Source: Bathymodiolus brooksi (lineage: Eukaryota > Mollusca > Bivalvia > Mytilida > Modiolidae). From it: DNA of 64,000 bases. Made by a program: the position numbers and the translations under genes. The stretch covers positions 12,539,506 through 12,603,505 of the forward strand of contig OY804579.1 of the NCBI GenBank assembly GCA_963680875.1, read 5' to 3'. Below the pieces are notes generated by a model that did not search any database, was not told the DNA's origin, and saw only the letters and a program-made list of their open reading frames with translations. This document shows, in pieces, positions 26,401-38,930 of this stretch (its first letter is position 1; every line of letters starts with the position of its first letter).

Positions 26401-29400
26401 GCGTTTTGAAACATTTTCCCCATAGGGTCCAATGTTAAACTAAGTCCTGCCGTAGCCGCCATTTTGAATTTCATACCGGAACAAAAAACGTAAAGTTTGT
26501 AGAGGACTATCTAATGAACATTCATGTACAGTTTGGCTTTAATAATATTTGTAGTTTCTGAGAAGAAGGCATTTGAACCTTTTCCCAAAGGGTCCAATGT
26601 TAATCTATGTATTGCGGTGGCGGCCATCTTGGATTTCCGATCGACATAAAAAAACATATATTTTGTAGAGGACCTTCCAATGATCATTCCTGTGCAGTTT
26701 GGTTTCAATTGTCCAAGTGGTTTCAGAGAAGAAGCGTTTTGAAACATTTTTCCCATAGGGTCCAATGTTAAACTAAGTCCTGCCGTAGCCGCCATTTTGA
26801 ATTTCATATCGGAACAAAAAACGTAAAGTTTGTAGAGGACCATCCAATGAACATTCATGTACAGTTTGGCTTTAATAATATTTGTAGTTTCTGAGAAGAA
26901 GGCATTTGAACATTTTCCCTTAGGTCCAATGTTAATCTATGTCCTGCGGTGGCGGCCATCTTGGATTTCCGATCGGCATAAAAAACATACAATTTGTAGA
27001 GGACCTTCCAATGATCATTCCTGGGGAGTTTGGTTTCAATTGTCCAAGTGGTTTCAGAGAAGAAGCGTTTTGAAACATTTTTCCCATAGGGTCCAATGTT
27101 AAACTAAGTCCTGCCGTAGCCGCCATTTTGAATTTCATATCGGAACAAAAAACGTAAAGTTTGTAGAGGACCATCCAATGAACATTCATGTACAGTTTGG
27201 CTTTAATAATATTTGTAGTTTCTGAGAAGAAGGCATTTGAACATTTTCCCATAGGGTCCAATGTTAATCTATGTATTGCGGTGGCGGCCATCTTGGATTT
27301 TCGATTGGCATAAAAAACATAAAATTTGTAGAGAACCTTCCAATGATCATTCCTGGGCAGTCTGGTTTCAACTGTTCTAGTGAATTCAGAGAAGAAGCGT
27401 TTTGAAACATTTTTCCCATAGGGTCCAATGTTAAACTAAGTCCTGCCGTAGCCGCCATTTTGAATTTCATACCGGAACAAAAAAGGTAAAGTTTGTAGAG
27501 GACCATCTAATGAACATTCATGTACAGTTTGGCTTTAATCATATTTGTAGTTTCTGAGAAGAAGGCATTTGAATATTTTCCCATAGGGTCCAATGTTAAT
27601 CTATGTATTACGGTGGTGGCCATCTTGGATTTCCGATCGGCATAAAAAACATAAAATTTGTAGAGAACCTTCCAATGACTATTCCTGGGCAGTTTGGTTT
27701 CAACTGTCCTAGTGGTTTCAGAGAAGAAGCATTTTGAAACATTTTCCCCATAGGGTCCAATGTTAAACTAAGTCCTGCCGTAGCCGCCATTTTGAATTTC
27801 ATATCGGAACAAAAAACGTAATGTTTGTAGAGGACCATCCAATGAACATTCATGTACAGTTTGGCTTTAATAATATTTGTAGTTTCTGAGATGAAGGCAT
27901 TTGAACATTTTCCCATAGGGTCCAATGTTAATCTATGTATTGCGGTGGCGGCCATCTTGGATTTCCGATCGACATAAAAAACATATATTTTGTAGAGGAC
28001 CTTCCAATGATCATTCCTGGGCAGTTTGGTTTCAATTGTCCAAGTGGTTTCAGAGAAGAAGCGTTTTGAAACATTTTCCCCATAGGGTCCAATGTTAAAC
28101 TAAGTCCTGCCGTAGCCGCCATTTTGAATTTCATATCGGAACAAAAAACGTAAAGTTTGTAGAGGACCATCCAATGAACATTCATGTACAGTTTGGCTTT
28201 AATAATATTTGTAGTTTCTGAGAAGAAGGCATTTGAACATTTTCCCCTAGGTCCAATGTTAATCTATGTCCTGCGGTGGCGGCCATCTTGGATTTCCGAT
28301 CGGCATAAAAAACATACAATTTGTAGAGGACCTTCCAATGATCATTCCTGGGGAGTTTGGTTTCAATTGTCCAAGTGGTTTCAGAGAAGAAGCGTTTTGA
28401 AACATTTTTCCCATAGGGTCCAATGTTAAACTATGTCCTGCCGTAGCCGCCATTTTGAATTTCATATCGGAACAAAAAACGTAAAGTTTGTAGAGGACCA
28501 TCCAATGAACATTCATGTACAGTTTGGCTTTAATAATATTTGTAGTTTCTGAGAAGAAGGCATTTGAACATTTCCCCATAGGGTCCAATGTTAATCTATG
28601 TATTGCGATGGCGGCCATCTTGGATTTCCGGTCGACATAAAAAACATAAACTTTGTAGAGGACCTTCCAATGATCATTCCTGGGCAGTTTGGTTTCAATT
28701 GTCCTAGTAGTTTCAGAGAAGAAGCGTTTTGAAACATTTTTCCCATAGGGTCCAATGTTAAACTAAGTCCTGCCGTAGCCGCCATTTTGAATTTCATATC
28801 GGAACAAAAAACGTAAAGTTTGTAGAGGACCATCCAATGAACATTCATGTACAGTTTGGCTTTAATAATATTTGTAGTTTCTGAGAAGAAGGCATTTGAA
28901 CATTTTCCCATAGGGTCCAATGTTAATCTATGTATTACGGTGGCGGCCATCTTGGATTTCCGATCGGCATAAAAAACATAAAATTTGTAGAGAACTTTCC
29001 AATGATCATTCCTGGGCAGTTTGGTTTCAATTATCCAAGTGGTTTCAGAGAAGAAGCGTTTTGAAACATTTTTCCCATAGGGTCCAATGTTAAACTATGT
29101 CCTGCCGTAGCCGCCATTTTGAATTTCATATCGGAACAAAAAATGTAAAGTTTGTAGAGGATCATCCAATGAACATTCATGTACAGTTTGGCTTTAATAA
29201 TATTTGTAGTTTCTGAGAAGAAGGCATTTGAACATTTTCCCATAGGGTCCAATGTTAATCTATGTATTGCGGTGGCGGCCATCTTGGATTTCCGATCGAC
29301 ATAAAAAACATAAACTTTGTAGAGAACCTTCCAATGATCATTCCTGGGCAGTTTGGTTTCAACTGTCCCAGTGGTTTCAGAGAAGAAGCGTTTTGAAACA

Positions 29401-32400
29401 TTTTCCCCATAGGGTCCAATGTTAAACTAAGTACTGCCGTAGCCGCCATTTTGAATTTCATATCGGAACAAAAAAGGTAAAGTTTGTAGAGGACCATCCA
29501 ATGAACAATCATGTACAGTTTGGCTTTAATAATATTTGTAGTTTCTGAGAAGAAGGCATTTGAACATTTTCCCATAGGGTCCAATGTTAATCTATGTATT
29601 GCGGTGGCGGCCATCTTGGATTTCCGATCGACATAAAAAACATATATTTTGTAGAGAACCTTCCAATGATCATTCCTGGGCAGTTTGGTTTCAATTGTCC
29701 AAGTGGTTTCAGAGAAGAAGCATTTTGAAACATTTTTCCCATAGGGTCCAATGTTAAACTAAGTCCTGCCGTAGCCGCCATTTTGAATTTCATATCGGAA
29801 CAAAAAACGTAATGTTTGTAGAGGACCATCCAATGAACATTCATGTACAGTTTGGCTTTAATAATATTTGTAGTTTCTGAGAAGAAGGCATTTGAACATT
29901 TCCCCATAGGGTCCAATGTTAATCTATGTATTGCGGTGGCGGCCATCTTGGATTTCCGATCGACATAAAAAAACATAAACTTTGTAGAGAACCTTCCAAT
30001 GATCATTCCTGGGCAGTTTGGTTTCAATTGTCCAAGTGGTTTCAGAGAAGAAGCGTTTTGAAACATTTTTCCCATAGGGTCCAATGTTAAACTATGTCCT
30101 GCCGTAGCCGCCATTTTGAATTTCATATCGGAACAAAAAACGTAAAGTTTGTAGATGACCATCCAATGAACAATCATGTACAGTTTCGCTTTAATAATAT
30201 TTGTAGTTTCTGAGAAGAAGGCATTTGAACATTTTCCCATAGGGTCCAATGTTAATCTATGTATTGCGGTGGTGGCCATCTTGGATTTCCGATCGACATA
30301 AAAAACAAAAATTTTGTAGAGGACCTTCCAATGATCATTCCTGGGCAGTTTGGTTTCAACTGTCTTAGTGGTTTCAGAGAAGAAGCGTTTTGAAACATTT
30401 TCCCATAGGTCCAATGTTAAACTAAGTCCTGCCGTAGCCGCCATTTTGAATTTCATATCGGAACAAAAAACGTAAAGTTTGTAGAGGACCATCCAATGAA
30501 CATTCATGTACAGTTTGGCTTTAATCATATTTGTAGTTTCTGAGAAGAAGGCATTTGAACATTTTCCCATAGGGTCCAATGTTAATCTATGTATTGCGGT
30601 GGCGCCATCTTGGATTTCCGATCGACATAAAAAACATATATTTTGTAGAGAACCTTCCAATGATCATTCCTGGGCAGTTTGGTTTCAATTGTCCAAGTGG
30701 TTTCAGAGAAGAAGCATTTTGAAACATTTTTCCCATAGGGTCCAATGTTAAACTAAGTCCTGCCGTAGCCGCCATTTTGAATTTCATATCGGAACAAAAA
30801 ACGTAAAGTTTGTAGAGGACCATCCAATGAACATTCATGTACAGTTTGGCTTTAATAATATTTGTAGTTTCTGAGAAGAAGGCATTTGAACATTTCCCCA
30901 TAGGGTCCAATGTTAATCTATGTATTGCGGTGGCGGCCATCTTGGATTTCCGATCGACATAAAAAAACATAAACTTTGTAGAGAACCTTCCAATGATCAT
31001 TCCTGGGCAGTTTGGTTTCAATTGTCCAAGTGGTTTCAGAGAAGAAGCGTTTTGAAACATTTTCCCCATAGGTTCCAATGTTAAACTAAGTCCTGCCGTA
31101 GCCGCCATTTTGAATTTCATATCGGAACAAAAAACGTAAAGTTTGTAGAGGACCATCCAATGAACATTCATGTACAGTTTGGCTTTAATCATATTTGTAG
31201 TTTCTGAGAAGAAGGCATTTGAACATTTTCCCATAGGGTCCAATGTTAATCTATGTATTGCGGTGGCGGCCATCTTGGATTTCCGATCGGCATAAAAAAC
31301 ATAAAATTTGTAGAGAACCTTCCAATGATCATTCCTGGGCAGTTTGGTTTCAACTGTCCTAGTGGTTTCAGAGAAGAAGCGTTTTGAAACATTTTCCCCA
31401 TAGTGTCCAATGTTAAACTAAGTCCTGCCGTAGCCGCCATTTTGAATTTCATATCGGAACAAAAAACGTAAAGTTTGTAGAGGACCATCCAATGAACATT
31501 CATGTACAGTTTGGCTTTAATAATATTTGTAGTTTCTGAGAAGAAGGCATTTGAACATTTTCCCATAGGGTCCAATGTTAATCTATGTATTGCGGTGGCG
31601 GCCATCTTGGATTTCCGATCGACATAAAAAACAAAAATTTTGTAGAGGACCTTCCAATGATCATTCCTGGGCAGTTTGGTTTCAACTGTCCTAGTGGTTT
31701 CAGAGAAGAAGCGTTTTGAAACATTTTCCCATAGGGTCCAATGTTAAACTAAGTCCTGCCGTAGCCGCCATTTTGAATTTCATACCGGAACAAAAAACGT
31801 AAAGTTTGTAGAGGACTATCTAATGAACATTCATGTACAGTTTGGCTTTAATAATATTTGTAGTTTCTGAGAAGAAGGCATTTGAACATTTTCCCATAGG
31901 GTCCAATGTTAATCTATGTATTGCGGTGGCGGCCATCTTGGATTTCCGATCGACATAAAAAAACATATATTTTGTAGAGGACCTTCCAATGATCATTCCT
32001 GTGCAGTTTGGTTTCAATTGTCCAAGTGGTTTCAGAGAAGAAGCGTTTTGAAACATTTTTCCCATAGGGTCCAATGTTAAACTAAGTCCTGCCGTAGCCG
32101 CCATTTTGAATTTCATATCGGAACAAAAAACGTAAAGTTTGTAGAGGACCATCCAATGAACATTCATGTACAGTTTGGCTTTAATAATATTTGTAGTTTC
32201 TGAGAAGAAGGCATTTGAACATTTTCCCAAAGGGTCCAATGTTAATCTATGTATTGCGGTGGCGGCCATCTTGGAATTTCGATTGGCATAAAAAACATAA
32301 AATTTGTAGAGAACCTTCCAATGATCATTCCTGGGCAGTCTGGTTTCAACTGTTCTAGTGAATTCAGAGAAGAAGCGTTTTGAAACATTTTTCCCATAGG

Positions 32401-33306
32401 GTCCAATGTTAAACTAAGTCCTGCCGTAGCCGCCATTTTGAATTTCATATCGGAACAAAAAACGTAAAGTTTGTAGAGGACCATCCAATGAACATTCATG
32501 TACAGTTTGGCTTTAATAATATTTGTAGTTTCTGAGAAGAAGGCATTTGAACATTTTTCCATAGGGTCCAATGTTAATCTATGTATTGCGGTGGCGGCCA
32601 TCTTGGATTTCCGATCGACATAAAAAACATATACTTTGTAGAGGACCTTCCAATGATCATTCCTGGGCAGTTTGGTTTCAACTGTCCAAGTGGTTTCAGA
32701 GAAGAAGCATTTTGAAACATTTTTCCCATAGGGTTCAATGTTAAACTAAGTCCTGCCGTAGCCGCCATTTTGAATTTCATATCGGAACAAAAAACCTTGA
32801 GATTGTAGAAGACCGTCCAATGAACATTCATGTACAGTTTGGCTTTAATCATATTTGTAGTTTCTGAAAAGAAGGCATTTGAAGATTTTCCCATAGGGTC
32901 CAATGTTAATCTATGTCCTGCGATTGCGGCCATCTTGGATTTCCGATCGGCATAAAAAACAGAAACTTGGTAAAGGACATTCCAATGATCATTCATTTAC
33001 AGTTTGGGTTCAGTCAGTTTATTAGTTTCAGAGAAGAAGATCTTTGAAATTTCAGCCAATCAGAGCATATTATTGGCCCTGGCAGCCATATTGAATATCC
33101 GACTGGAACGAAAAACAGTAACTTTGTAGAGGACCATCCAAGGAACATTCCTGCTAAGTTTGGTTCCAATCGGCCAAGTGGTTTCGGAGAAGAAGCTTGA
33201 AATGTGAAAAGTTTACAGACGAAAGACAACAGACGACAGACGACGGACGACGGACGCCAAGTGATGGCAATAGTTCACCTGGACCTTTGGTCCAGGTGAA
33301 CTAAAA
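17458..33306 (+). mobile_element. Giant family A hairpin element (15.8 kb) filled with satellite, inserted in LINE ORF2
   Basis: The 5' end carries the hairpin AGGCTCT, loop CA, AGAGCCT at 17460-17475, then GTATCGTTCACCTGG to 17490. The 3' end carries GGACGCCAAGTGATGGCAATA and a perfect hairpin at 33273-33301 (GTTCACCTGGACC, TTT, GGTCCAGGTGAAC). The 5' GTTCACCTGG is the inverted match of the 3' CCAGGTGAAC. The interior is wholly made of ~166 bp monomers. LINE ORF2 reads in on the left (NWENKIE) and out on the right (MNNLLLCF, then LIIKSLIVPIFTYVA), proving one insertion event. The architecture matches non-autonomous Helentron (HINE) elements, which carry central tandem repeats. That assignment is inference. 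Confidence 0.75.
17500..33190 (+). repeat. 332 bp satellite (two ~166 bp half-units), about 46 copies
   Basis: The half-units alternate. One contains GGTGGCGGCCATCTTGGATT, a pyrimidine-rich AGGACCTTCCAATGATCATT and TTTCAGAGAAGAAGCG. The other contains GTAGCCGCCATTTTGAATTT, AGGACCATCCAATGAACATT and TTTCTGAGAAGAAGGC. Repeated landmarks recur every 332 bp through about 17940-32600. The outermost units (17500-17900 and 32900-33190) are most diverged, as in old array edges. Larger blocks are duplicated at offsets of 2970, 2324 and 1327 bp. The 83-357 residue minus-strand frames across it are by-products, not genes. Confidence 0.95.
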
Positions 33307-33832
33307 ATGAATAATTTATTACTTTGTTTTATGGTCAAAAAGAAATTTAACAATCTTAGGGAAAATTTTGATAATCAAATCTTTAATTGTTCCTATATTT
33401 ACATATGTGGCTAGTTCTTGTATTGTTTCAGAAAAATATAGGAAAGAAATAGATAGCAAATGCTTCAAATTTATTTGGAATAATAAACCTGATAAAGTAA
33501 AATGAAACACTGTAGTAGGGAAACTTGGAAATGGGGTCTTAAAATGATCGATATTCAAAGTTACTTTATGTCTCTCAAAGCATCTTGGGTAAGTAGACTT
33601 GTTAGTAATCAATTAGTTGATTGAAACATTATACCATGTAAGTATTTTGCAAAATTAGGAAAAGAATGGTTAGTATTCTCACAGAATTTAGATAATATTA
33701 CAGTCAACATATATACTAAACAGATTCCTGAATTTTATGGAGAAGTACTTCGAAGTTGGAACAAAATATGAGGTGGTCAAACTAGAACACCCTTAAATTT
33801 TGCAGACGTCAGAAAACAAATTATATGGGGAA
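33307..33832 (+). pseudogene. LINE ORF2 remnant, part 3: region after the reverse transcriptase
   Basis: The frame reads LIIKSLIVPIFTYVA, FIWNNKPDKVK, and LKMIDIQSYFMSLKASWVSR, typical of the region after the RT in L1/Tx1-type ORF2. In-frame stops occur near 33506 and 33624. It is interrupted at 33833 by a hAT element and continues at 35080. Confidence 0.85.
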
Positions 33833-35079
33833 CAGGGCTCACGTTGGAGGGCGAAGAAGTCGCCTTGTGAAGGTTGACTTTTGCTTTCTCGTTGGTCAAA
33901 AGCGAATTTCAAGTCGCCTTGTTATTTTGAAGTGTCGCCCTATGTCGCCGCCCGCGTATTTTCTCCACTTGTCATTTATGAAAATGTCAATATCGTGCAC
34001 GTGTTTATTGAAATCTATCATATCCGTTGTTAAGTATTTTGAAAATGATTTTCTTGGAAAGTAATCCATTACGGTTTATAGAAACTTTAATTTCGTTCAT
34101 TAGAGGTTTTGTTTATTGTTTATATATGCCCAGCTTAAAATAAAACTATTTGTTTTTCGTAAACAAACAACAATGGTGCCATTTTGGTAAGGGGATGCAA
34201 TGCGGTACTGTGCTACGGGAAATGTTGACCAAACTTTTTGTCTGAAGTTACTTTCAACAAAACAAACTTTTGATTTATTTTTTCTCATTTCTGTGACATA
34301 AAATCATAGTTCTCATATCAAATATGTTCATATATGCGAAGATTGCAATTCAAAATTCGTTGAAATGCATGGGGTCGTTTCAGATATTTATCCATCCGCA
34401 TTGGTATTTTATACTCGATACCGGGTCAGTATTACGATCTGTCGAACTGTTTAATAACATACAGACATCTGTAAACGTTAACACATATCCAATTAAAAAA
34501 TAAACTTTGAACTACAGTAGCTTTCCTCCGTTGTTGCAATCTGATTTGAGGTCTGGCAAATTATAATTACAGCCTTTACTTTCTTCAGTTTTTGACTGAG
34601 TGGCAATTTACATTTGTGCTATATTTTCATTCCCTACTGTACTGTACTCCTATATATAGTTGGACCATTGAACAAATTGACAGAGACATCATTCTTCTGC
34701 TGTGGTATTGGATCACAACACAGTAATATTTCAAAAGGAAAAGGGGTGGGGGTACATATAAAAATCACTGGTATGTAAGACTCCAATAGTCAAGGTAGAC
34801 AGAAATAAAAATGTGACATTGAATATACATTGTATGTCCTTTGTAAGAGGTAGTTATGAATAAAAAAAACCAGAACAAATCAGTTCAGACAGCTTTTTAA
34901 CTAATTACTAAATTTGGGCAGGGTAACCTCAGAGGGGTCGCGAAACAATGTTTCGATTAATCGCAATTAACTTCTCCCAGAAGTCTCCCCACTTCTCTCT
35001 GTTGTCTCCCACTTCTCCCTGTGAGCTCTCTGAAAGAGAAGTCACTTCTCCCTCTAATTTGAAAGTAGTGGGAGCCCTG
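33833..35079. mobile_element. Non-autonomous hAT element with 8 bp target duplication
   Basis: The ends are CAGGGCTCAC at the left and, read inward, CAGGGCTCCC at the right, a classic hAT-style terminal inverted repeat. ATGGGGAA (33825-33832) and ATGGGTAA (35080-35087) flank it, an 8 bp target duplication with one change. Removing the element and one copy of the duplication restores a continuous LINE frame (IIWGNKFIKFDHKTLL). The subterminal parts have GTCGCC and CTTCTCCC words. No transposase frame is visible within the 1247 bp. Confidence 0.88.
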
Positions 35080-35800
35080 ATGGGTAAACAAATTTATCAA
35101 GTTTGATCACAAAACTCTGCTGTTTAATAATTGGATAAATAGTGATTTTATTTATGTAAATGATAAATTAGATGAAAATGGGGAGATATCACACAATTTT
35201 ATTTTAAACCGTTTGAATAATAAATCCAATTGGATCACAGAATTCACCATTATGAAAAAAGCAATTCCAAAAAAAATGGGTAGATATAATTAAAACCGAA
35301 AATTCCATAAAAAGTGTAGTCAATATTTAAAAAAAATTATGTATTAATTAAGGGAAACCCCTTTAAATTTTCAATCCTATAGAATAATTTTTTTTATGAA
35401 TTGCTTCTCAAAGAGAAATTTACAAAACCAATTGGTTTTAATACATGGAATACCTATTTATAACAAGAACTACCAAAATGTGAAACAGTATGTTATTTTA
35501 TATTTAATTATTTAAGAGAAAATAAGTTGAAGGTTTTCAGATGGAAATTATTACATTTCATTATTCCTACTAAAAATTACTTTTAAAATGGAAAATCATG
35601 AAAAATAGTTTATGCAATTTATGTAATATAGTGGAAGACTATATATAGTCACTACTTTATGACTTGTATTTTTTTTAAAGAGTTTTTGGGGAAAATAAAA
35701 GAATTGTTAAAAAAGAGTGGAATAGGAAATGATATAACTTTATATCATTTTTTATTACATACTTAGTTCAAATAAAGGCATTTTTGTATGACCAATATGA
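35080..35800 (+). pseudogene. LINE ORF2 remnant, part 4: C-terminal region
   Basis: The frame continues with NNWINSDFIYVNDKLDENGE and TEFTIMKKAIPKK. After a damaged stretch come FRWKLLHFIIPTKNYF and a Cys-rich LCNLCNIVEDY...HYFMTC block, the usual C-terminal zinc-like motif of such ORF2s. Several stops and frameshifts are present. Confidence 0.8.
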
Positions 35801-36096
35801 CCGGAAGTAAACTGTCCATATTTTCACACCCCGGGAAAATAACCGGTTATTGGATTACTACAAGATCATTTCCATATCGAGGCCCATATTGGCCCGGGCC
35901 AATATGGGCCTCGACTTCGTCTCAAGCCAATATGGGTGTCTCTTTTCTAGATGTCGGAAGTATGTAATAAATAGTTTAATACATGGGCATTTCCATATTG
36001 GCCGGGTTATCATCCCTCGACCCATATTGGCCCTCGACTCCATCTCGGGATCATAACCAGGCCAATATGGAAATGCCCATGTATTAATCTGTATGT
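35801..36096. mobile_element. Palindromic insertion with CCATATTGGCC arms
   Basis: Two nested palindromes are present. Positions 35878-35913 form a perfect 36 bp palindrome centred on GGCCCGGGCC. Positions 35977-36086 form an inverted repeat with ~36 bp arms (TAATACATGGGCATTTCCAT and its complement), whose loop repeats CCCATATTGGCCC. The block is more GC-rich than its flanks and separates LINE codons ...FLYDQY from ...LGYKIFDKSYY. No transposase is present. Confidence 0.7.
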
Positions 36097-36455
36097 ATTG
36101 GGTTATAAAATATTCGATAAAAGCTATTATGACTTCAATTATTTTCTTACAATCATTGGATTTTCAATATATAAGGCATATTACATTTCAGAGCAAAAAA
36201 CTAAAAGACTTGATGTTTACTCATTGTTTGTTAGGGAATACCTTCAAATATATGGTGGAAATAAAATATTCAGAAAAGTTCATTTCTAAAAAGATCACAG
36301 AATTATTTGTAAACTATTTGAATACGAATTATTTTAATATAATTGTGTCTATAAATTTCTCTATATTTATATTATATATATTGTTTCATAAGAAGCTTGG
36401 GCTTATGAAGTTGGTAGTAACAAGCATTTGAATAAAATATTTTTGTTGTTAAAAA
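36097..36455 (+). pseudogene. LINE ORF2 remnant, part 5, and 3' untranslated end
   Basis: The frame reads IGYKIFDKSYYDFNYFLTII, then SIYKAYYISE and VYSLFVREYLQIYGGNKIF, ending at a stop at about 36287. The remaining sequence to TTGTTGTTAAAAAAAACC near 36450 is AT-rich and looks like the LINE 3' end. The 53 bp satellite starts directly after it. Confidence 0.75.
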
Positions 36456-36478
36456 AAACCAATACCTTGGGAAATGTA

Positions 36479-38622
36479 AGCTGTCAATCATTGTAAGAAA
36501 ATCATGTTACATCAGAGAAGTGGCAAATTTAACCTGTCAATCATTGTAAGAAAATCATGTTACATCACAGAAGAGGCAAATTAAACCTGTCAATCATTGT
36601 AAGAAAATCATGTTACATCACAGAAGTGGTAAATTTAACCTGTCAATCATTGTAAGAAAATCATGTTACATCACAGAAGTGGTAAATTTAACTTGTCAAT
36701 CATTGTAAGAAAATCATGTTACATCAGAGAAGTGACAAATTTAACCTGTCAATCATTGTAAGAAAATCATGTTACATCAGAGAAGTGGCAAATTTAACCT
36801 GTCAATCATTATAAGAAAATCATGCTACATCACAGAAGTGGCAAATTTAATCTGTCAATCATTGTAAGAAAATCATGTTACATCACAGAAGTGGCACATT
36901 TAACCTGTCAATCATTGCAAGAAAATCATGTTTCATCACAGAAGTGGCAAATTTAATCTGTCAATCATTGTAAGAAAATCATGTTACATCACAGAAGTGG
37001 CAAATTTAACCTGTCAATCATTGTAAGAAAATTATGTTACATCACAGAAGTGGCAAATTTAACCTGTCATTCATTGTAAGAAAATCATGTTACATCAGAG
37101 AAGTGGCAAATTTAACCTGTCAATCATTATAAGAAAATCATGTTACATCACAGAAGTGGAAAATTTAACCTGTCAATCATTGTAAGAAAATCATGTTACA
37201 TCACAGAAGTGGCAAATTTAACCTGTCAATCATTGTAAGAAAATCATGCTACATCACAGAAGTGGCAAATTCAACCTGTCAATCATTGTAAGAAAATCAT
37301 GTTACATCACAGAAGTGGTAAATTTAACTTGTCAATCATTGTAAGAAAATCATGTTACATCATAGTAGTGGCCAATTTAATCTGTCAATCATTGTAAGAA
37401 AATAATGTTACATCAGAGAAGTGGCAAATTTAACCTGTCAATCATTGTAAGAAAATCATGTTACATCACAGAAGTGGCAAATTTAACATGTCAATCATTG
37501 TAAGAAAATCATGTTACATCAGAGAAGTGGCAAATTTAACCTGTCAATCATTGTAAGAAAATCATGTTATATCACAGAAGTGGCAAATTTAACCTGTCAA
37601 TCATTGCAAGAAAATCATATTTCATCAGAGAAGTGGAAAATTTAACCTGTCAATCATTATAAGAAAATCATGTTACATCACAGAAGTGGCAAATTTAACC
37701 TGTCAATCATTGTAAGAAAATCATGCTACATCACAGAAGTGGCAAATTTAACCTGTCAATCATTGTAAGAAAATCATGTTACATCACAGAAGTGGTAAAT
37801 TTAACTTGTCAATCATTGTAAGAAAATCATGTTACATCATAGAAGTGGCAAATTTAATCTGTCAATCATTGTAAGAAAATAATGTTACATCAGAGAAGTG
37901 GCAAATTTAACCTGTCAATCATTGTAAGAAAATCATGTTACATCAGAGAAGTGGCAAATTCAACCTGTCAATCATTGTAAGAAAATCATGTTACATCAGA
38001 GAAGTGGCAAATTTAACATGTCAATCATTGTAAGAAAATCATGTTACATCAGAGATGTGGCAAATTTAACCTGTCAATCATTGTAAGAAAATCATGTTAT
38101 ATCACAGAAGTGGCAAATTTAACCTGTCAATCATTGCAAGAAAATCATATTTCACCAGAGAAGTGGCAAATTTAATCTGTCAATCATTGTAAGAAAATCA
38201 TGTTACATCACAGAAGTGGCAAATTTAGCCTGTCAATCATTGTAAGAAAATCATGTTACATCACAGAAGTGGCAAATTTAACCTGTCAATCATTGTAAGA
38301 AAATCATGTTACATCAGAGAAATGGAAAATTTAACCTGTCAATCATTATAAAAAAATCATGTTACATCACAGAAGTAGCAAATTTAACCTGTCAATCATT
38401 GTAAGAAAATCATGTTACATCACAGAAGTGGCAAATTTAACCTGTCAATCATTGTAAGAAAATCATGTTACATCAGAGAAGTGGAAAATTTAACCTGTCA
38501 ATCATTATAAAAAAATCATGTTACATCACAGAAGTAGCAAATTTAACCTGTCACTCATTGTAAGAAAATCATGTTACATCACAGAAGTGGCAAATTTAAC
38601 CTGTCAATCATTGTAAGAAAAT
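36479..38622 (+). repeat. 53 bp satellite, about 40 copies
   Basis: The unit is CTGTCAATCATTGTAAGAAA, then ATCATGTTACATCACAGAAG, then TGGCAAATTTAAC. The period measured between successive CTGTCAATCATTG words is 53 bp. Copies differ at scattered positions (CACAG or GAGAG variants, GGCAAATTT or GGTAAATTT). The period is not a multiple of three, so no long frame arises. Copies are contiguous without unique spacers. Confidence 0.95.
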
Positions 38623-38930
38623 CTAATAGATGCTTCCTGTCATGTTTCGGTTAATTTGGCCAAGCGGTTTCAGAGGAGGAGATTTTTAGAAATTGGCCAA
38701 TCAGAAACAATAATTGCCTGTGGAGGGCCATGTTTGGTAATGGATCATAACAAAATGTGCACTCTTTAGACAGGACCTTCCATAGATGCTTCCTACTAAG
38801 TTTCAGTTCATTTGGCTGATGGGTTTCAGAGGAAAAGATTAAAATGTGAAAAGTTAACAGATGACAGACAACAAACGACGGACCCCAAGTGATGTCAAAA
38901 ACCCACATTACCTTTGGCAAGGTAAAAAGA
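38623..38930 (+). mobile_element. Family B hairpin element fragment
   Basis: Two monomers are joined directly to the 53 bp array, with words AGATGCTTCCTGTCATGTTT and GGTTTCAGAGGAGGAG. The 3' part has CCCCAAGTGATGTCAAAAAC and a decayed terminal hairpin (ACATTACCTTTGGCAAGGTA). It is 5'-truncated. Confidence 0.7.

Noticed and set aside
29587..31273. 357- and 228-residue minus-strand frames
   Set aside because: These run through several 332 bp satellite units linked by small indels. The same 119-residue frame repeats in shifting phase throughout the array.
36479..38622. CRISPR-like direct repeats
   Set aside because: The 53 bp units are contiguous with no unique spacers and the host is eukaryotic.
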